A stretch of 53,077 bases of DNA from a virus, in the IMG/VR virus record IMGVR_UViG_3300038418_000044, positions 1 through 53,077 of that record, one strand, 5' to 3'. Position 1 is the first letter of the stretch, and every line of letters starts with the position of its first letter. The notes below the pieces were generated by a model. It was not told where the DNA came from, did no database searches, and worked only from the letters and a program-made list of their open reading frames with translations. This document shows positions 41,179 through 48,759 of this stretch, piece after piece. The position numbers and the translations under genes were made by a program.

Positions 41179-41207
41179 TTGACAGGCTCCAGCATCCAGT
41201 GTAGAAT
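41179..41207 (+). promoter_or_regulatory. Strong sigma-70-like promoter of the moron gene
   Basis: TTGACA (41179-41184), 17-base spacer, TAGAAT (41202-41207); the -10 box has five of six consensus bases. The predicted start is about ten bases before the ATG 41225, with GAGGTGA as ribosome binding site. This is the best promoter seen in the window. Confidence 0.8.
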
Positions 41208-41224
41208 GGGGATTGAGGTGAAAC

Positions 41225-41464
41225 ATGGCAAAACGCATTAAGAAATCCGATACCGCACTCGTGGACAGCCTTGAAAAGTGCTTCTACTGGGCGTCCGACG
41301 ATGGTAAGGGCGGCCTAAGTCTGGTGGACGCTCTTATGACTGTGGCAGATAGCATGGACAACCTGACGAAAGCCCTCAACAACTTCTATTGTGAGGAGCA
41401 TCTTGAGGCTGTGAATGAGGCAGTAGCAGAATCGCTTAAAGAGTCTAGTCCTAAGCCCCGCTAG
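41225..41464 (+). CDS. Moron gene: hypothetical protein on the opposite strand of the late operon (79 aa)
   Basis: The only plus-strand gene within the minus-strand virion block, with its own strong promoter and ribosome binding site upstream. The product is acidic-basic and helical, with a central ALMTVADSMDNLTKALNNFY helix; no domain recognised. Its position between tail terminator and tail completion genes, opposite orientation and independent promoter are the defining features of a moron. Such genes often serve host fitness or superinfection exclusion; no specific role can be read here. It overlaps the end of the convergent gene by 14 bases, where a strong hairpin lies. Confidence 0.75.
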   Translation: MAKRIKKSDTALVDSLEKCFYWASDDGKGGLSLVDALMTVADSMDNLTKALNNFYCEEHLEAVNEAVAESLKESSPKPR

Positions 41465-41990
41465 ATGGATATGATGTCCATCCGGGGCCATGCATGAATA
41501 TACCATCTGCCATTTCTGCTGCCCATCTTATGAACTCAGCCTCGGTTAGAGCCTGTAAGCGCTCATTCCAATAGAATATTTCTCGCTTGGGCAGGTTCTT
41601 GCCTGTCCAATGGTTATACGCTCCAACTTGGTGCGCGTAGCCTCTTGCCAAGCTGGTGCCCCATTCGCCGCTTTCGGGCAGGAATTCCTCGATATGCCCC
41701 TCGCCACCCTCATCGAACGAGCCTTCCAGCAAGCCACTATCATGCAGGATAGGATGCGCTGAGCCACGCTTCTTGACCGTGGATTCGGCTAACTGCTCCC
41801 ACCCACCAGTCTCAGCGCCCTCGCTGGCAAACTGCTCATGCTTAGCAGGCCAGAGCACATTGCGCGAGATAGCACGCCACAATGGAGTCTTATCACGCAG
41901 GCGGTTGATGAAGTCACTAGCTGCACTCTGGAAGACTTCTGCGCCTCCGGTTCTACCGCCATATGACCACTGCATGCTAATGGTTATCAT
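41451..41990 (-). CDS. Virion morphogenesis/tail completion protein (179 aa)
   Basis: Resembles the Mu gpG/P2 gpS tail-completion family: an N-terminal GGRTGGAEVFQSAASDFINR, a central WEQLAESTVKKRG (the W-x-x-L-x-x-x-T-x-x-x-K motif) and ILHDSGLLEGSFDEGG. These proteins act at the head-tail joint. Its gene lies after the connector gene and before the tail terminator, which fits. The stop codon region overlaps the moron gene on the other strand. Confidence 0.75.
   Translation of the reverse strand: MITISMQWSYGGRTGGAEVFQSAASDFINRLRDKTPLWRAISRNVLWPAKHEQFASEGAETGGWEQLAESTVKKRGSAHPILHDSGLLEGSFDEGGEGHIEEFLPESGEWGTSLARGYAHQVGAYNHWTGKNLPKREIFYWNERLQALTEAEFIRWAAEMADGIFMHGPGWTSYPSSGA
41455..41488. terminator. 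Hairpin at the end of the moron gene (possible bidirectional terminator)
   Basis: GCCCCG (41455-41460), CTA bulge, GATGGA (41464-41469), 7-base loop, TCCATC (41477-41482), CGGGGC (41483-41488). A 12-pair imperfect stem where the moron gene and the minus-strand tail-completion gene converge. No T-run follows, so it may pause or block rather than fully terminate. Confidence 0.5.
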
Positions 41991-42003
41991 GCTTGTAAGT
42001 ATC

Positions 42004-42513
42004 TCAGAACACCTGGGTTAACCAAAACGGCTTATTGTCACTGTTGGGCTCATCCACGGTTGGCGTGCTGTCTGTCTCGCCCCCAGCAATTCCTGAGAAG
42101 GCTGGTTCAATGTCCGTAGTGCGCGAATAGAGCCAGAAGAGGCTATCATACAGGCCAGCGGAGATACCCTTCAGGTTGGTTTCCCATCTTTGGTAGGCCC
42201 CACGAGCCATGGACTGTTCAGTAACACTGAGGGTTGCCCAGATGGCGCTCGCTAGCCGCCAGATGCCGTAGTTGCGCACGAACTCGCGCAGGATGTCCGC
42301 TTGGTTGGTGACGGGAGTAGCCTGCGTAGGATCGGACACCTTCGGGTGGCTGAGGTTATCCGTGTTCAGGCCCCTGTTGTAGAAAGCCGCATGGACAGTC
42401 CCAGAAGCATCATTCAGCCAGCCTTGGATGGAAGCGTCAGTGATCGAGCCAGGCTGGTTGCGCATGAAGCGCGGGAACATATTGGCGACATCCTCTACCG
42501 TGCAGTAGCTCAT
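42004..42513 (-). CDS. Head-tail connector/adaptor protein (169 aa)
   Basis: N-terminal MSYCTVEDVANMFPRF and a helical core (ADILREFVRNYGIWRLASAI) match the general form of HK97 gp6/DUF1320-like adaptor proteins that sit below the portal. It lies directly after the capsid and decoration genes. Specific residues for partner binding are not visible. The Thr/Glu/Pro-rich tail is unusual. Confidence 0.65.
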   Translation of the reverse strand: MSYCTVEDVANMFPRFMRNQPGSITDASIQGWLNDASGTVHAAFYNRGLNTDNLSHPKVSDPTQATPVTNQADILREFVRNYGIWRLASAIWATLSVTEQSMARGAYQRWETNLKGISAGLYDSLFWLYSRTTDIEPAFSGIAGGETDSTPTVDEPNSDNKPFWLTQVF

Positions 42514-42533
42514 TTAATCCCCTAAAACAACAA

Positions 42534-42564
42534 TGGCCAAGCAGCCATGACAGCCACTTGGCCA
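42534..42564. other. Inverted repeat between connector and capsid-associated genes
   Basis: TGGCCAAG (42534-42541) and CTTGGCCA (42557-42564) form an 8-pair stem with a 15-base loop; a second small hairpin GCGGC/GCCGC follows at 42574-42588. In the longest gene-free gap (42514-42609) of this part of the late operon; possible RNA processing or attenuation site. Confidence 0.4.
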
Positions 42565-42609
42565 GTTCTCACAGCGGCTATCTGCCGCCTGCAATCATAC
42601 CGTACTACC

Positions 42610-42939
42610 TCAATAGAGCACCAAGAACACACCCGCAGTCACGCCCGTGTCGGTTATCACATAAATGTTCGTGTCATCAAACCCCGGCTCGCCGCTGAGG
42701 GGAATAAACCCCCCGTAGGTTCCATCGGAGCCATCCAGCGTAGGAGGTACAGCAACCGCGGAGCCGTCAGCCGAGTAGGCTATTGGTACCACCGCGACTG
42801 GTGTATTGGGCAGCCCATGCGGAATGGTATTCAAGGAAGCGCCGGTCAGGCCGGTAACCACCAGATTGGCGGCCCGCAAACTATGCTGCTCAGCAAGTTG
42901 GGCGATGTCCCTGTAGCTTGGTACAACTGAGATTCCCAT
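42610..42939 (-). CDS. Hypothetical capsid/tail-associated protein (109 aa)
   Basis: Beta-rich with repeated Thr/Val/Gly (LVVTGLTGASLNTIPHGLPN). The GLPNTPVAVVPIAYS segment resembles a strand-turn-strand used in fibre or decoration proteins. Lies between the connector gene and the 100-residue gene downstream of the capsid gene. Function unknown. Confidence 0.5.
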   Translation of the reverse strand: MGISVVPSYRDIAQLAEQHSLRAANLVVTGLTGASLNTIPHGLPNTPVAVVPIAYSADGSAVAVPPTLDGSDGTYGGFIPLSGEPGFDDTNIYVITDTGVTAGVFLVLY

Positions 42940-42943
42940 GGTA

Positions 42944-43246
42944 TTACTCCTCTGCTGATGCCAGCGGTATGGCAGCTTTCGCTTGCGCCTTCACAGCCGC
43001 TTCTGCTTCCATTGCTGCTTTTGCTCCAACCGTCATGCCTACGGGAGCCGGAATTACTCTCGCGGCTGCTACTTTGATAGTACCAGGAACCACAGCAGCA
43101 TCCGGTGTATAGAGCCTAGCGTAACGGGGCAGCTTCTTGAGGAAGTGTTGGGCGAGGTCTTCACCCAAATCCCTGCCAATTTCATACAGCCCTCGCCCAT
43201 ACTCAAAGCCATCATGTGCGATAGGATGAAGCAGTTGAATTACCAT
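42944..43246 (-). CDS. Hypothetical protein after the capsid gene (100 aa)
   Basis: N-terminal DGFEYGRGLYEIGRDLGED and a long Ala-rich C-terminal helix (KAAMEAEAAVKAQAKAAIPL). Short proteins of this kind often follow the major capsid gene. The Ala-rich helix may be an attachment or scaffolding segment. No family assigned. Confidence 0.55.
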   Translation of the reverse strand: MVIQLLHPIAHDGFEYGRGLYEIGRDLGEDLAQHFLKKLPRYARLYTPDAAVVPGTIKVAAARVIPAPVGMTVGAKAAMEAEAAVKAQAKAAIPLASAEE

Positions 43247-43270
43247 TTAGTTCGCTAGCTCCTGGTGCTT

Positions 43271-44209
43271 CTAAATCACGTTCGTCCAGAGAAACGCAGC
43301 GGTCTCAGCGACCAGTTTCTGATCGTAATATTTTTTTACTTTCAAATAGTCGCTATCCCGAGTCTCCAGCCTGAACCGTTTGACCAAGTAACTGATGCCG
43401 TTGCCGACCCACAGGAAGTGGTAGGCAAACGCTGGCACGCGCAATCCAGGTCGCCGTGGACGGTAGAACAGGAGCGCATTGTCGCCCCAGATGTATTCCA
43501 GAGAGTCCACTTCGCCTTCCACGTTCGCCTGCATCAACGGGGCGGGAACAATGATCTCTTCCACGTCGAAGTATTCTGCCATCTGCTCCGCGGTAATCAT
43601 ACTGCGAGCGCCGTTTTGAGTATACTTCATGGCATCGAGGACAAGTGGATGGTTGCGCAGAGTGCGGAATATCGGACGAGGCAGCAACAGGATGTTGGGG
43701 AACTCGCCGATGGACTGCTGCACAGTTTCCTTCGCAGCATCCACAGCCAAGCGGGGGTTGGAGTTGGTATAATCCGACCACATGTTGGTGCCAGACAGTG
43801 CTTGGTTGTGCGTGATGTTGCTTGGATCAGTGACCAAGCTCGCAAACGCTACTTCCTGATTGAGCAACAACTGGGAAGTGATCTTCTCAGTGTACTCAAT
43901 GTCAATCTGCGCGCCAGGGTCAGCATTCGTGCGCAGCTCATCAGGAATGGGCAGTCCCAAACCGTGGCCATCGCAACGATACGACCCGCGGGTGTCCAGG
44001 TCAACTTCGATCTCGTTGGCCTCATCACCGGGGCGCAGTTGGTCAGGGATAGCGCGGAAGTGCTGCTTGGAGAATTGGAAGTATAGGTCGTTCTGCTTCT
44101 GGACTGGAACGACGGGTGCCACTCGCTCGGCGACAAACGCAGCGTTACGGTATGCCACGCTGACGTTGCCAAGGGCTTGGTCTATGTGTACTTGGGTCAT
44201 GCCTGCCAT
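43271..44209 (-). CDS. Major capsid protein (312 aa)
   Basis: HK97-fold major capsid candidate. N-terminal LGNVSVAYRNAAFVAERVAP is a conserved opening in a common family of phage coat proteins, followed by the spine-helix region (IDIEYTEKITSQLLLNQEVA), ILLLPRPIFRTLRNHP and the C-terminal P-domain strands (GNGISYLVKRFRLETRDSDY). It directly follows the decoration protein and protease genes. No propeptide is evident, so scaffolding is presumably provided by the large polyprotein upstream. Confidence 0.85.
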   Translation of the reverse strand: MAGMTQVHIDQALGNVSVAYRNAAFVAERVAPVVPVQKQNDLYFQFSKQHFRAIPDQLRPGDEANEIEVDLDTRGSYRCDGHGLGLPIPDELRTNADPGAQIDIEYTEKITSQLLLNQEVAFASLVTDPSNITHNQALSGTNMWSDYTNSNPRLAVDAAKETVQQSIGEFPNILLLPRPIFRTLRNHPLVLDAMKYTQNGARSMITAEQMAEYFDVEEIIVPAPLMQANVEGEVDSLEYIWGDNALLFYRPRRPGLRVPAFAYHFLWVGNGISYLVKRFRLETRDSDYLKVKKYYDQKLVAETAAFLWTNVI

Positions 44210-44341
44210 AAGTTTTCCCTCTTCGTACTGGGTGTCCTATGAGGTGCGTTGGCGGGTATCTAACGGGCCTCAAAGTTTGCAGCAAGCGTACCCACGAATG
44301 CTCTAGCCCGTTTCTAGGGGGAGCTAGTGCCCTGATACTGT

Positions 44342-44863
44342 TTACACAGCAGGGTTGGAAGCTGGCCGCAACACCTGCGTCAATCTAACTCGGATGACAT
44401 CGCCAGGATTAGTGGCCGCTCGCAGCGCCTCACCAACTTCGTACACGTTGCCGCTGGTTTCAGACACGGCTTTGACTGAGCCCATAACGTTGACGCTGTT
44501 GATAACGGTCGTCGCTTTGATGTTTACACGCTGCCCGATGGCAATAGACGCGCCCGCGATGACCCGGATAATGCTGGGAGCCACGGCAAAGGACACAGCC
44601 TTCCCGTTTATGGAACTGGGAATGGAGCCCACGGGCCAAGCGGCACCACTGGGGATGATATACTTGCCCCCGCTGTAGTCCTGTGTGGCATCTGGAATCA
44701 AGGATTCGGTAGCCACGCCTGCGATGGGGCCTGCGTTCGCAGAGGCCGACATGGCAAATTGGCCCTCATTGGAGGTATCAAGAATCGCCACGGTGAACTT
44801 GCCCACCTGGACATCATCGCGGCTCTTGTAGCTCTTGCGCAAAACCTGGTCAGTGTTCGACAT
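44342..44863 (-). CDS. Capsid decoration/cement protein (173 aa)
   Basis: Beta-sandwich protein similar in shape to DUF2190 and related capsid decoration proteins: conserved GPIAGVATESL, VIAGASIAIGQRVNIKAT and a closing GDVIRVRLTQVL. The gene lies between the protease/scaffold and the major capsid gene, the usual place for cement proteins. ATG start. Confidence 0.75.
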   Translation of the reverse strand: MSNTDQVLRKSYKSRDDVQVGKFTVAILDTSNEGQFAMSASANAGPIAGVATESLIPDATQDYSGGKYIIPSGAAWPVGSIPSSINGKAVSFAVAPSIIRVIAGASIAIGQRVNIKATTVINSVNVMGSVKAVSETSGNVYEVGEALRAATNPGDVIRVRLTQVLRPASNPAV

Positions 44864-44903
44864 GTCAGTTCCTCATCACTATACTGTTTGACGTTCTACT
44901 GTC

Positions 44904-47900
44904 TTACTGATCGAGCATTTCCCGCGCTGGGGCGATAGTGGCATCACGGTAGTCTTCCCACAGCTTAGGCTGCTTCCTCGTTGCATCAGCCAGCGCATCG
45001 GAATACGTGTACTTCGGGTCTTCCTTGTGCTCGGTCAACTCTTTTCGCGCTGCCTTATCAACTTCCACCACAGGGTCAGGGCCTTCGCTCTCAGAGCCCA
45101 ATCCTATCACCGAACTCAATGCAACCTGCTTTGGCGTGCTGGCCACGAACTCACCAAAGCCTGCGAGGTCAGTCATGGCCTGCCGCATCAGGTGAGGTCG
45201 CTGTTTGGGCAGGAACTTTCCACCTTGGATAGCCTCGTCCACAGCCTGCTCAGCCGCCTGCGCCTTGAACACAACGGAGGGCTCGATTCGGCCCTCATCG
45301 ACCAATCGTGGAACCTCACTCAGGTTGATACGCCCAGCTTTCTTGCTGCCTTCAGGGTAGCTGATGAGCCGCAGGATTTCGGTTGGACTCAACTCTTGGT
45401 CTGACGCCTTTACCTTCTTGGGCGGCTCCGGCTCATCGGGAGTCTCAGTCGGAGGATCAGTCTTATCCTGCAAGAACGCGCCAGCGGGCTCTTGCTCAGC
45501 AGGGTCTTTCACGGGATGCGTCGGGCCAGCCTGTGCATTCCCAGCAACAGGGTCGGCATCATCAAGCTCAGCGCAGAACTCCGCCATCGCCTGATCGCTC
45601 ATGCCCTTTGGCATGACGCACAACATCTCACCCAACTCATCGAATCGGCCAAAACGGCCCTTGAATTTCCCGTCTTCGATCTTTTTCACTTGGCTCTTCA
45701 TTGGTATCTCCGAAGCTGCCTGCGCTGATGGCGGGCCACTTTTGTCAATCTTGGATTTCCAAGCCGAAACGATGCGGCTTCTAATCTGACTTACCTGATC
45801 GCCACTATACTTCGCCGCGTTCTTACTCTTGTGGATGTAATTCCAAGCAGCCCTTATGTGCTCTTCAGTATCAACTGGATATCGCTTCTGTTTGTCCTTC
45901 TGGTAACCTGGATCAGCGTATGCGACATCCCCATAGGGCTTCTTATCCGCAAGTACAGCCATACACTCTTCTGATGCGTTAGCACTTACAGCGGCTTGTG
46001 GGGCAACAGGCGGTTGCTCGCCCTGTGGGCCAGCAGGTGGCTGAGAGGGGTCACAGAACTCCGGCTTCTTAACTGGCGGCTGGCTTTTGTCGAGAGTTTC
46101 CGCAGCTGACACCACTGGATTCGCGCCATCGGCAACAGGCACAGCAGTATCCAGAGGAGGATCGCTAGTGTCCGCAGTTTTCAACGCGGGAGCTGCTTCA
46201 GGTGGAGTTGTGCCCAGCGGCGTAGAATCAGCAGTCACACTCTGCGGCGCACCCTTGCCCAATGCCGCAGGAATATGCGCAGTACCCACGCTGATTAGCT
46301 CTTCCTCGGAAAGCAGAATGGGCGGCAGCTCTTCCAGGAATGGGTGGTTCGTGAGCGCCCCACTCGTCAACGTCGCACCTTGCGGTTCGCCAGAACCCTT
46401 ATCTTTCACGCCCCAGTCAATTGCGGGTGAGAAGAAGCGATACTGGCCAGTCCGCACCATGTCGGATGCCTGTGGAGTCCACTCAACACGCCCAATAAGC
46501 TGGTTGCCGCGTGTGTAAACATCGTGAATCCATCCTGCCGCGGGAATGGGCTGCCCTTTCGCAAGAACAGGGTGCTCAGAAGCATGTTCGTAGTCAATCA
46601 CTACTTGTTCGTTCTTACGTTTCTTGAAATTGTCTACAATGCTTTGCAAGTCTTGTTCAGTGATCGAGAATGGCTCGCCTTTTACCCAGCTACCCGTGCA
46701 GGCTAGCGGGATGTCCTGCACATCCTTGCCATTCCATGCGGTAGTGGGAGCCGCCATGCTGAGTAAAACAGTGAAAGGCATACCTAATACACCTGCGGAG
46801 AGCTTAACTTGCTTCTCACCTTTTTTGATGGGAGCGGTAATGCCTTTGGCTTTGTTAGCACGCAGGTTGTCCAACGCCGACTGCAACAGTGAAGCGTGCT
46901 TCGTCTCATCCTTCAGCGCGTTCTGGAAGGACTGCGCAGCTTGCTCGTTCTTCTCCTCGCGCGCGGCGGCGATGAATGCTGGGTAGGTGACATCGCGCTC
47001 TTTCGTCTCGCCCTTGTCCAACGCGGCTAGGAGGTTGGCTTCGGTCGTACCCACTTCAGGAGCTTTTGTACCCACTTTGGGCTTAGCCCCTAGTGCTCTA
47101 ATTGCGCCTGCGTGGTTGTCACGATGGGATGCTTCCTCTGTAGCAATAGAAGCTAGAGTGCCAGCAATATCAGTGTGGCCCTCTTCCTTAGCCTTCTGAG
47201 CGAAGGCTAGATATTTCGCATGCGCGTTGCACTCATCCTCGTGGGCATGCTGGAGATTGTCTAGGGTGGAGCCGACAGAATCCAGCGTAGCTTTCTTGTC
47301 GGCTTTCAGGGCCGTTACGAATTTACACTCACCACATCTGAATTCATCAGCCTTCGCAGCGGCCTCATATAAGTTACAACAACCGCGCTTCGAGGATATG
47401 CCACCCTCGACTCTCACGATGACACAATCAGCATCCTTGTGGGCTCCCACAAGCTCCAAATAGCCAGCAGTAGCAGCGTCAACCCTAAACTCATCCCCGG
47501 CTATTTCTATCGGGTCTTTGGGAGCATCAGCCTCGGGGTTGGAATCTTGCGGGATTGCGGGACGCGCAGGCTCATCGCGCTTACGGTCGTTTGTAGTCGC
47601 GTTCGACGGCAGGCTGTTGCCACTTAACATTTCAGTGGTAAAACCTGGGCGATCTGGGTTTGAGTTCATCGGCGGATGAGCTATGGGGTCAAATACAGAT
47701 TCGTAAGAAACCTTCACCCCATCAGAACGCCCAATCGTAGCTTCACCGTCTGCGACTTTTTCCCTTTCTTTCTGGATAGTCTTGTTGGCAACACCGAAAG
47801 CAAGTTCTTCAGCAGCATCCTTGTCCTTGCCTTCTGCTATAGATTTAGCATATACTGCGTTCCATTGAGCCGCCCAAGAAGCACGGATGCTTTCTGGGAC

Positions 47901-47933
47901 ATACGCAGGAGTCGAGTTTGCACTATATGGCAT
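44904..47933 (-). CDS. Capsid protease/scaffold polyprotein with ChaB, rubrerythrin, Mu gpI-like and DUF6582 parts (1009 aa)
   Basis: Domains in order. (1) ChaB-like start, PYSANSTPAYVPESIRASW to about residue 55. (2) A cysteine cluster: C170, C185-C186, C200, C203. (3) Rubrerythrin-like di-iron four-helix domain, about 215-360: E234, E267, H270, E312, E343, H346 in the E, ExxH, E, ExxH arrangement. (4) Mu gpI-like prohead protease, about 400-550: VVIDYEHASEHP, PAAGWIHDVY, GRVEWTPQA, RFFSPAIDW, GALTNHP. (5) Pro-rich linker. (6) DUF6582-like segment, about 663-730 (YGDVAYADPGYQKDKQKRYP). (7) A long acidic C-terminal helical region typical of a scaffold. It precedes the decoration and capsid genes. 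The ATG lies in the end of the GIY-YIG gene, whose AAGGA acts as ribosome binding site. Confidence 0.85.
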   Translation of the reverse strand: MPYSANSTPAYVPESIRASWAAQWNAVYAKSIAEGKDKDAAEELAFGVANKTIQKEREKVADGEATIGRSDGVKVSYESVFDPIAHPPMNSNPDRPGFTTEMLSGNSLPSNATTNDRKRDEPARPAIPQDSNPEADAPKDPIEIAGDEFRVDAATAGYLELVGAHKDADCVIVRVEGGISSKRGCCNLYEAAAKADEFRCGECKFVTALKADKKATLDSVGSTLDNLQHAHEDECNAHAKYLAFAQKAKEEGHTDIAGTLASIATEEASHRDNHAGAIRALGAKPKVGTKAPEVGTTEANLLAALDKGETKERDVTYPAFIAAAREEKNEQAAQSFQNALKDETKHASLLQSALDNLRANKAKGITAPIKKGEKQVKLSAGVLGMPFTVLLSMAAPTTAWNGKDVQDIPLACTGSWVKGEPFSITEQDLQSIVDNFKKRKNEQVVIDYEHASEHPVLAKGQPIPAAGWIHDVYTRGNQLIGRVEWTPQASDMVRTGQYRFFSPAIDWGVKDKGSGEPQGATLTSGALTNHPFLEELPPILLSEEELISVGTAHIPAALGKGAPQSVTADSTPLGTTPPEAAPALKTADTSDPPLDTAVPVADGANPVVSAAETLDKSQPPVKKPEFCDPSQPPAGPQGEQPPVAPQAAVSANASEECMAVLADKKPYGDVAYADPGYQKDKQKRYPVDTEEHIRAAWNYIHKSKNAAKYSGDQVSQIRSRIVSAWKSKIDKSGPPSAQAASEIPMKSQVKKIEDGKFKGRFGRFDELGEMLCVMPKGMSDQAMAEFCAELDDADPVAGNAQAGPTHPVKDPAEQEPAGAFLQDKTDPPTETPDEPEPPKKVKASDQELSPTEILRLISYPEGSKKAGRINLSEVPRLVDEGRIEPSVVFKAQAAEQAVDEAIQGGKFLPKQRPHLMRQAMTDLAGFGEFVASTPKQVALSSVIGLGSESEGPDPVVEVDKAARKELTEHKEDPKYTYSDALADATRKQPKLWEDYRDATIAPAREMLDQ

Positions 47934-48699
47934 TGCTGATCTTCCTTAACGCAGCCCGCCGTCTCCTAGCCTCTGTGTATCTTTTTCGACCGGCTATTAT
48001 ACATTTTTTACAAACCCTACATCTCTTCTTCACACTGTATGCGGTATTTTCTGTAGTATATGGATGACCATTCCGACAACATTCTTTCGGTTTACGGTTA
48101 CGGCTAGCCGCACCAATCTTCGCTCTGTGCACAGGAGTAAGCTTATGGCCAAGGGTGTGTGTATTGCCCTTGAGCCTAGCACTTATGTCCGGCCTCTTCA
48201 CTCCTCTGCTCTTTCTTGGTTTGGTCTCAGGTGTTCGTTTCTTGCATTTAGCTAGTTTCCTGCCCTTCCTCTGGGCACTCCATTTGGCTCGTGTCTCAGC
48301 CGAGAACCTACGACCCTTCGCAACCTTACTCAGGAGGGCACATGTTTCTGGAGACCGTTTCCTGCCAGTGTTAGCCAGCCGCAGCTTCTCCTTGGTCTCT
48401 GCATGACAAGTATGATTACTGCCACCAGGTTTCACATTGTAGCCATTTGGTGCCACAGTGTTCTGCACCTTTATATGGTATTCCTCAAGCGCGTTCAATT
48501 CGTCTAACGTGTTGGCTTCCATGAGGATGCAAGATTCAAAATTCTCCGCCCCATATTTACGTATGGCAGCATGGAGGGGAAATATACTTCCATGTCTAGC
48601 CGCTGAAAGATGCTCTGCCCACCTATGTTTGAATGTATTGATCGTCTGCCCGACGTAAGCCTTATCACTGACGCGGCAGCGAATTAAATATACAATCAT
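47923..48699 (-). CDS. GIY-YIG homing endonuclease with NUMOD3 repeats (258 aa)
   Basis: N-terminal GIY-YIG nuclease: MIVYLIRCRVSDKAYVGQT contains the VYLI and YVG strands, with catalytic R26 and E72 (LEEYHIKVQ). NUMOD3-type repeats follow (HAETKEKLRLANTGRKRSPE; SAETRAKWSAQRKGRK; TPVHRAKIGAASRNRK). A C-terminal treble-clef-like zinc site is KECCRNGHPY...CRVCKKC. It lies between the secreted Ig-like gene and the protease/scaffold gene, and its 3' end overlaps the start of the latter by 11 bases. This is a canonical free-standing homing endonuclease inserted in the late operon. Confidence 0.92.
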   Translation of the reverse strand: MIVYLIRCRVSDKAYVGQTINTFKHRWAEHLSAARHGSIFPLHAAIRKYGAENFESCILMEANTLDELNALEEYHIKVQNTVAPNGYNVKPGGSNHTCHAETKEKLRLANTGRKRSPETCALLSKVAKGRRFSAETRAKWSAQRKGRKLAKCKKRTPETKPRKSRGVKRPDISARLKGNTHTLGHKLTPVHRAKIGAASRNRKPKECCRNGHPYTTENTAYSVKKRCRVCKKCIIAGRKRYTEARRRRAALRKISNAI

Positions 48700-48759
48700 G
48701 CCAATCCAAGAGCGTAGGAATAGCCTCCATCAATTCGATGGGCCATAAGAGAACTTAGC

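Noticed and set aside
44886-44914. TTGACG promoter-like site near 44888 on the plus strand
   Set aside because: No -10 box at the right distance and no plus-strand gene follows.
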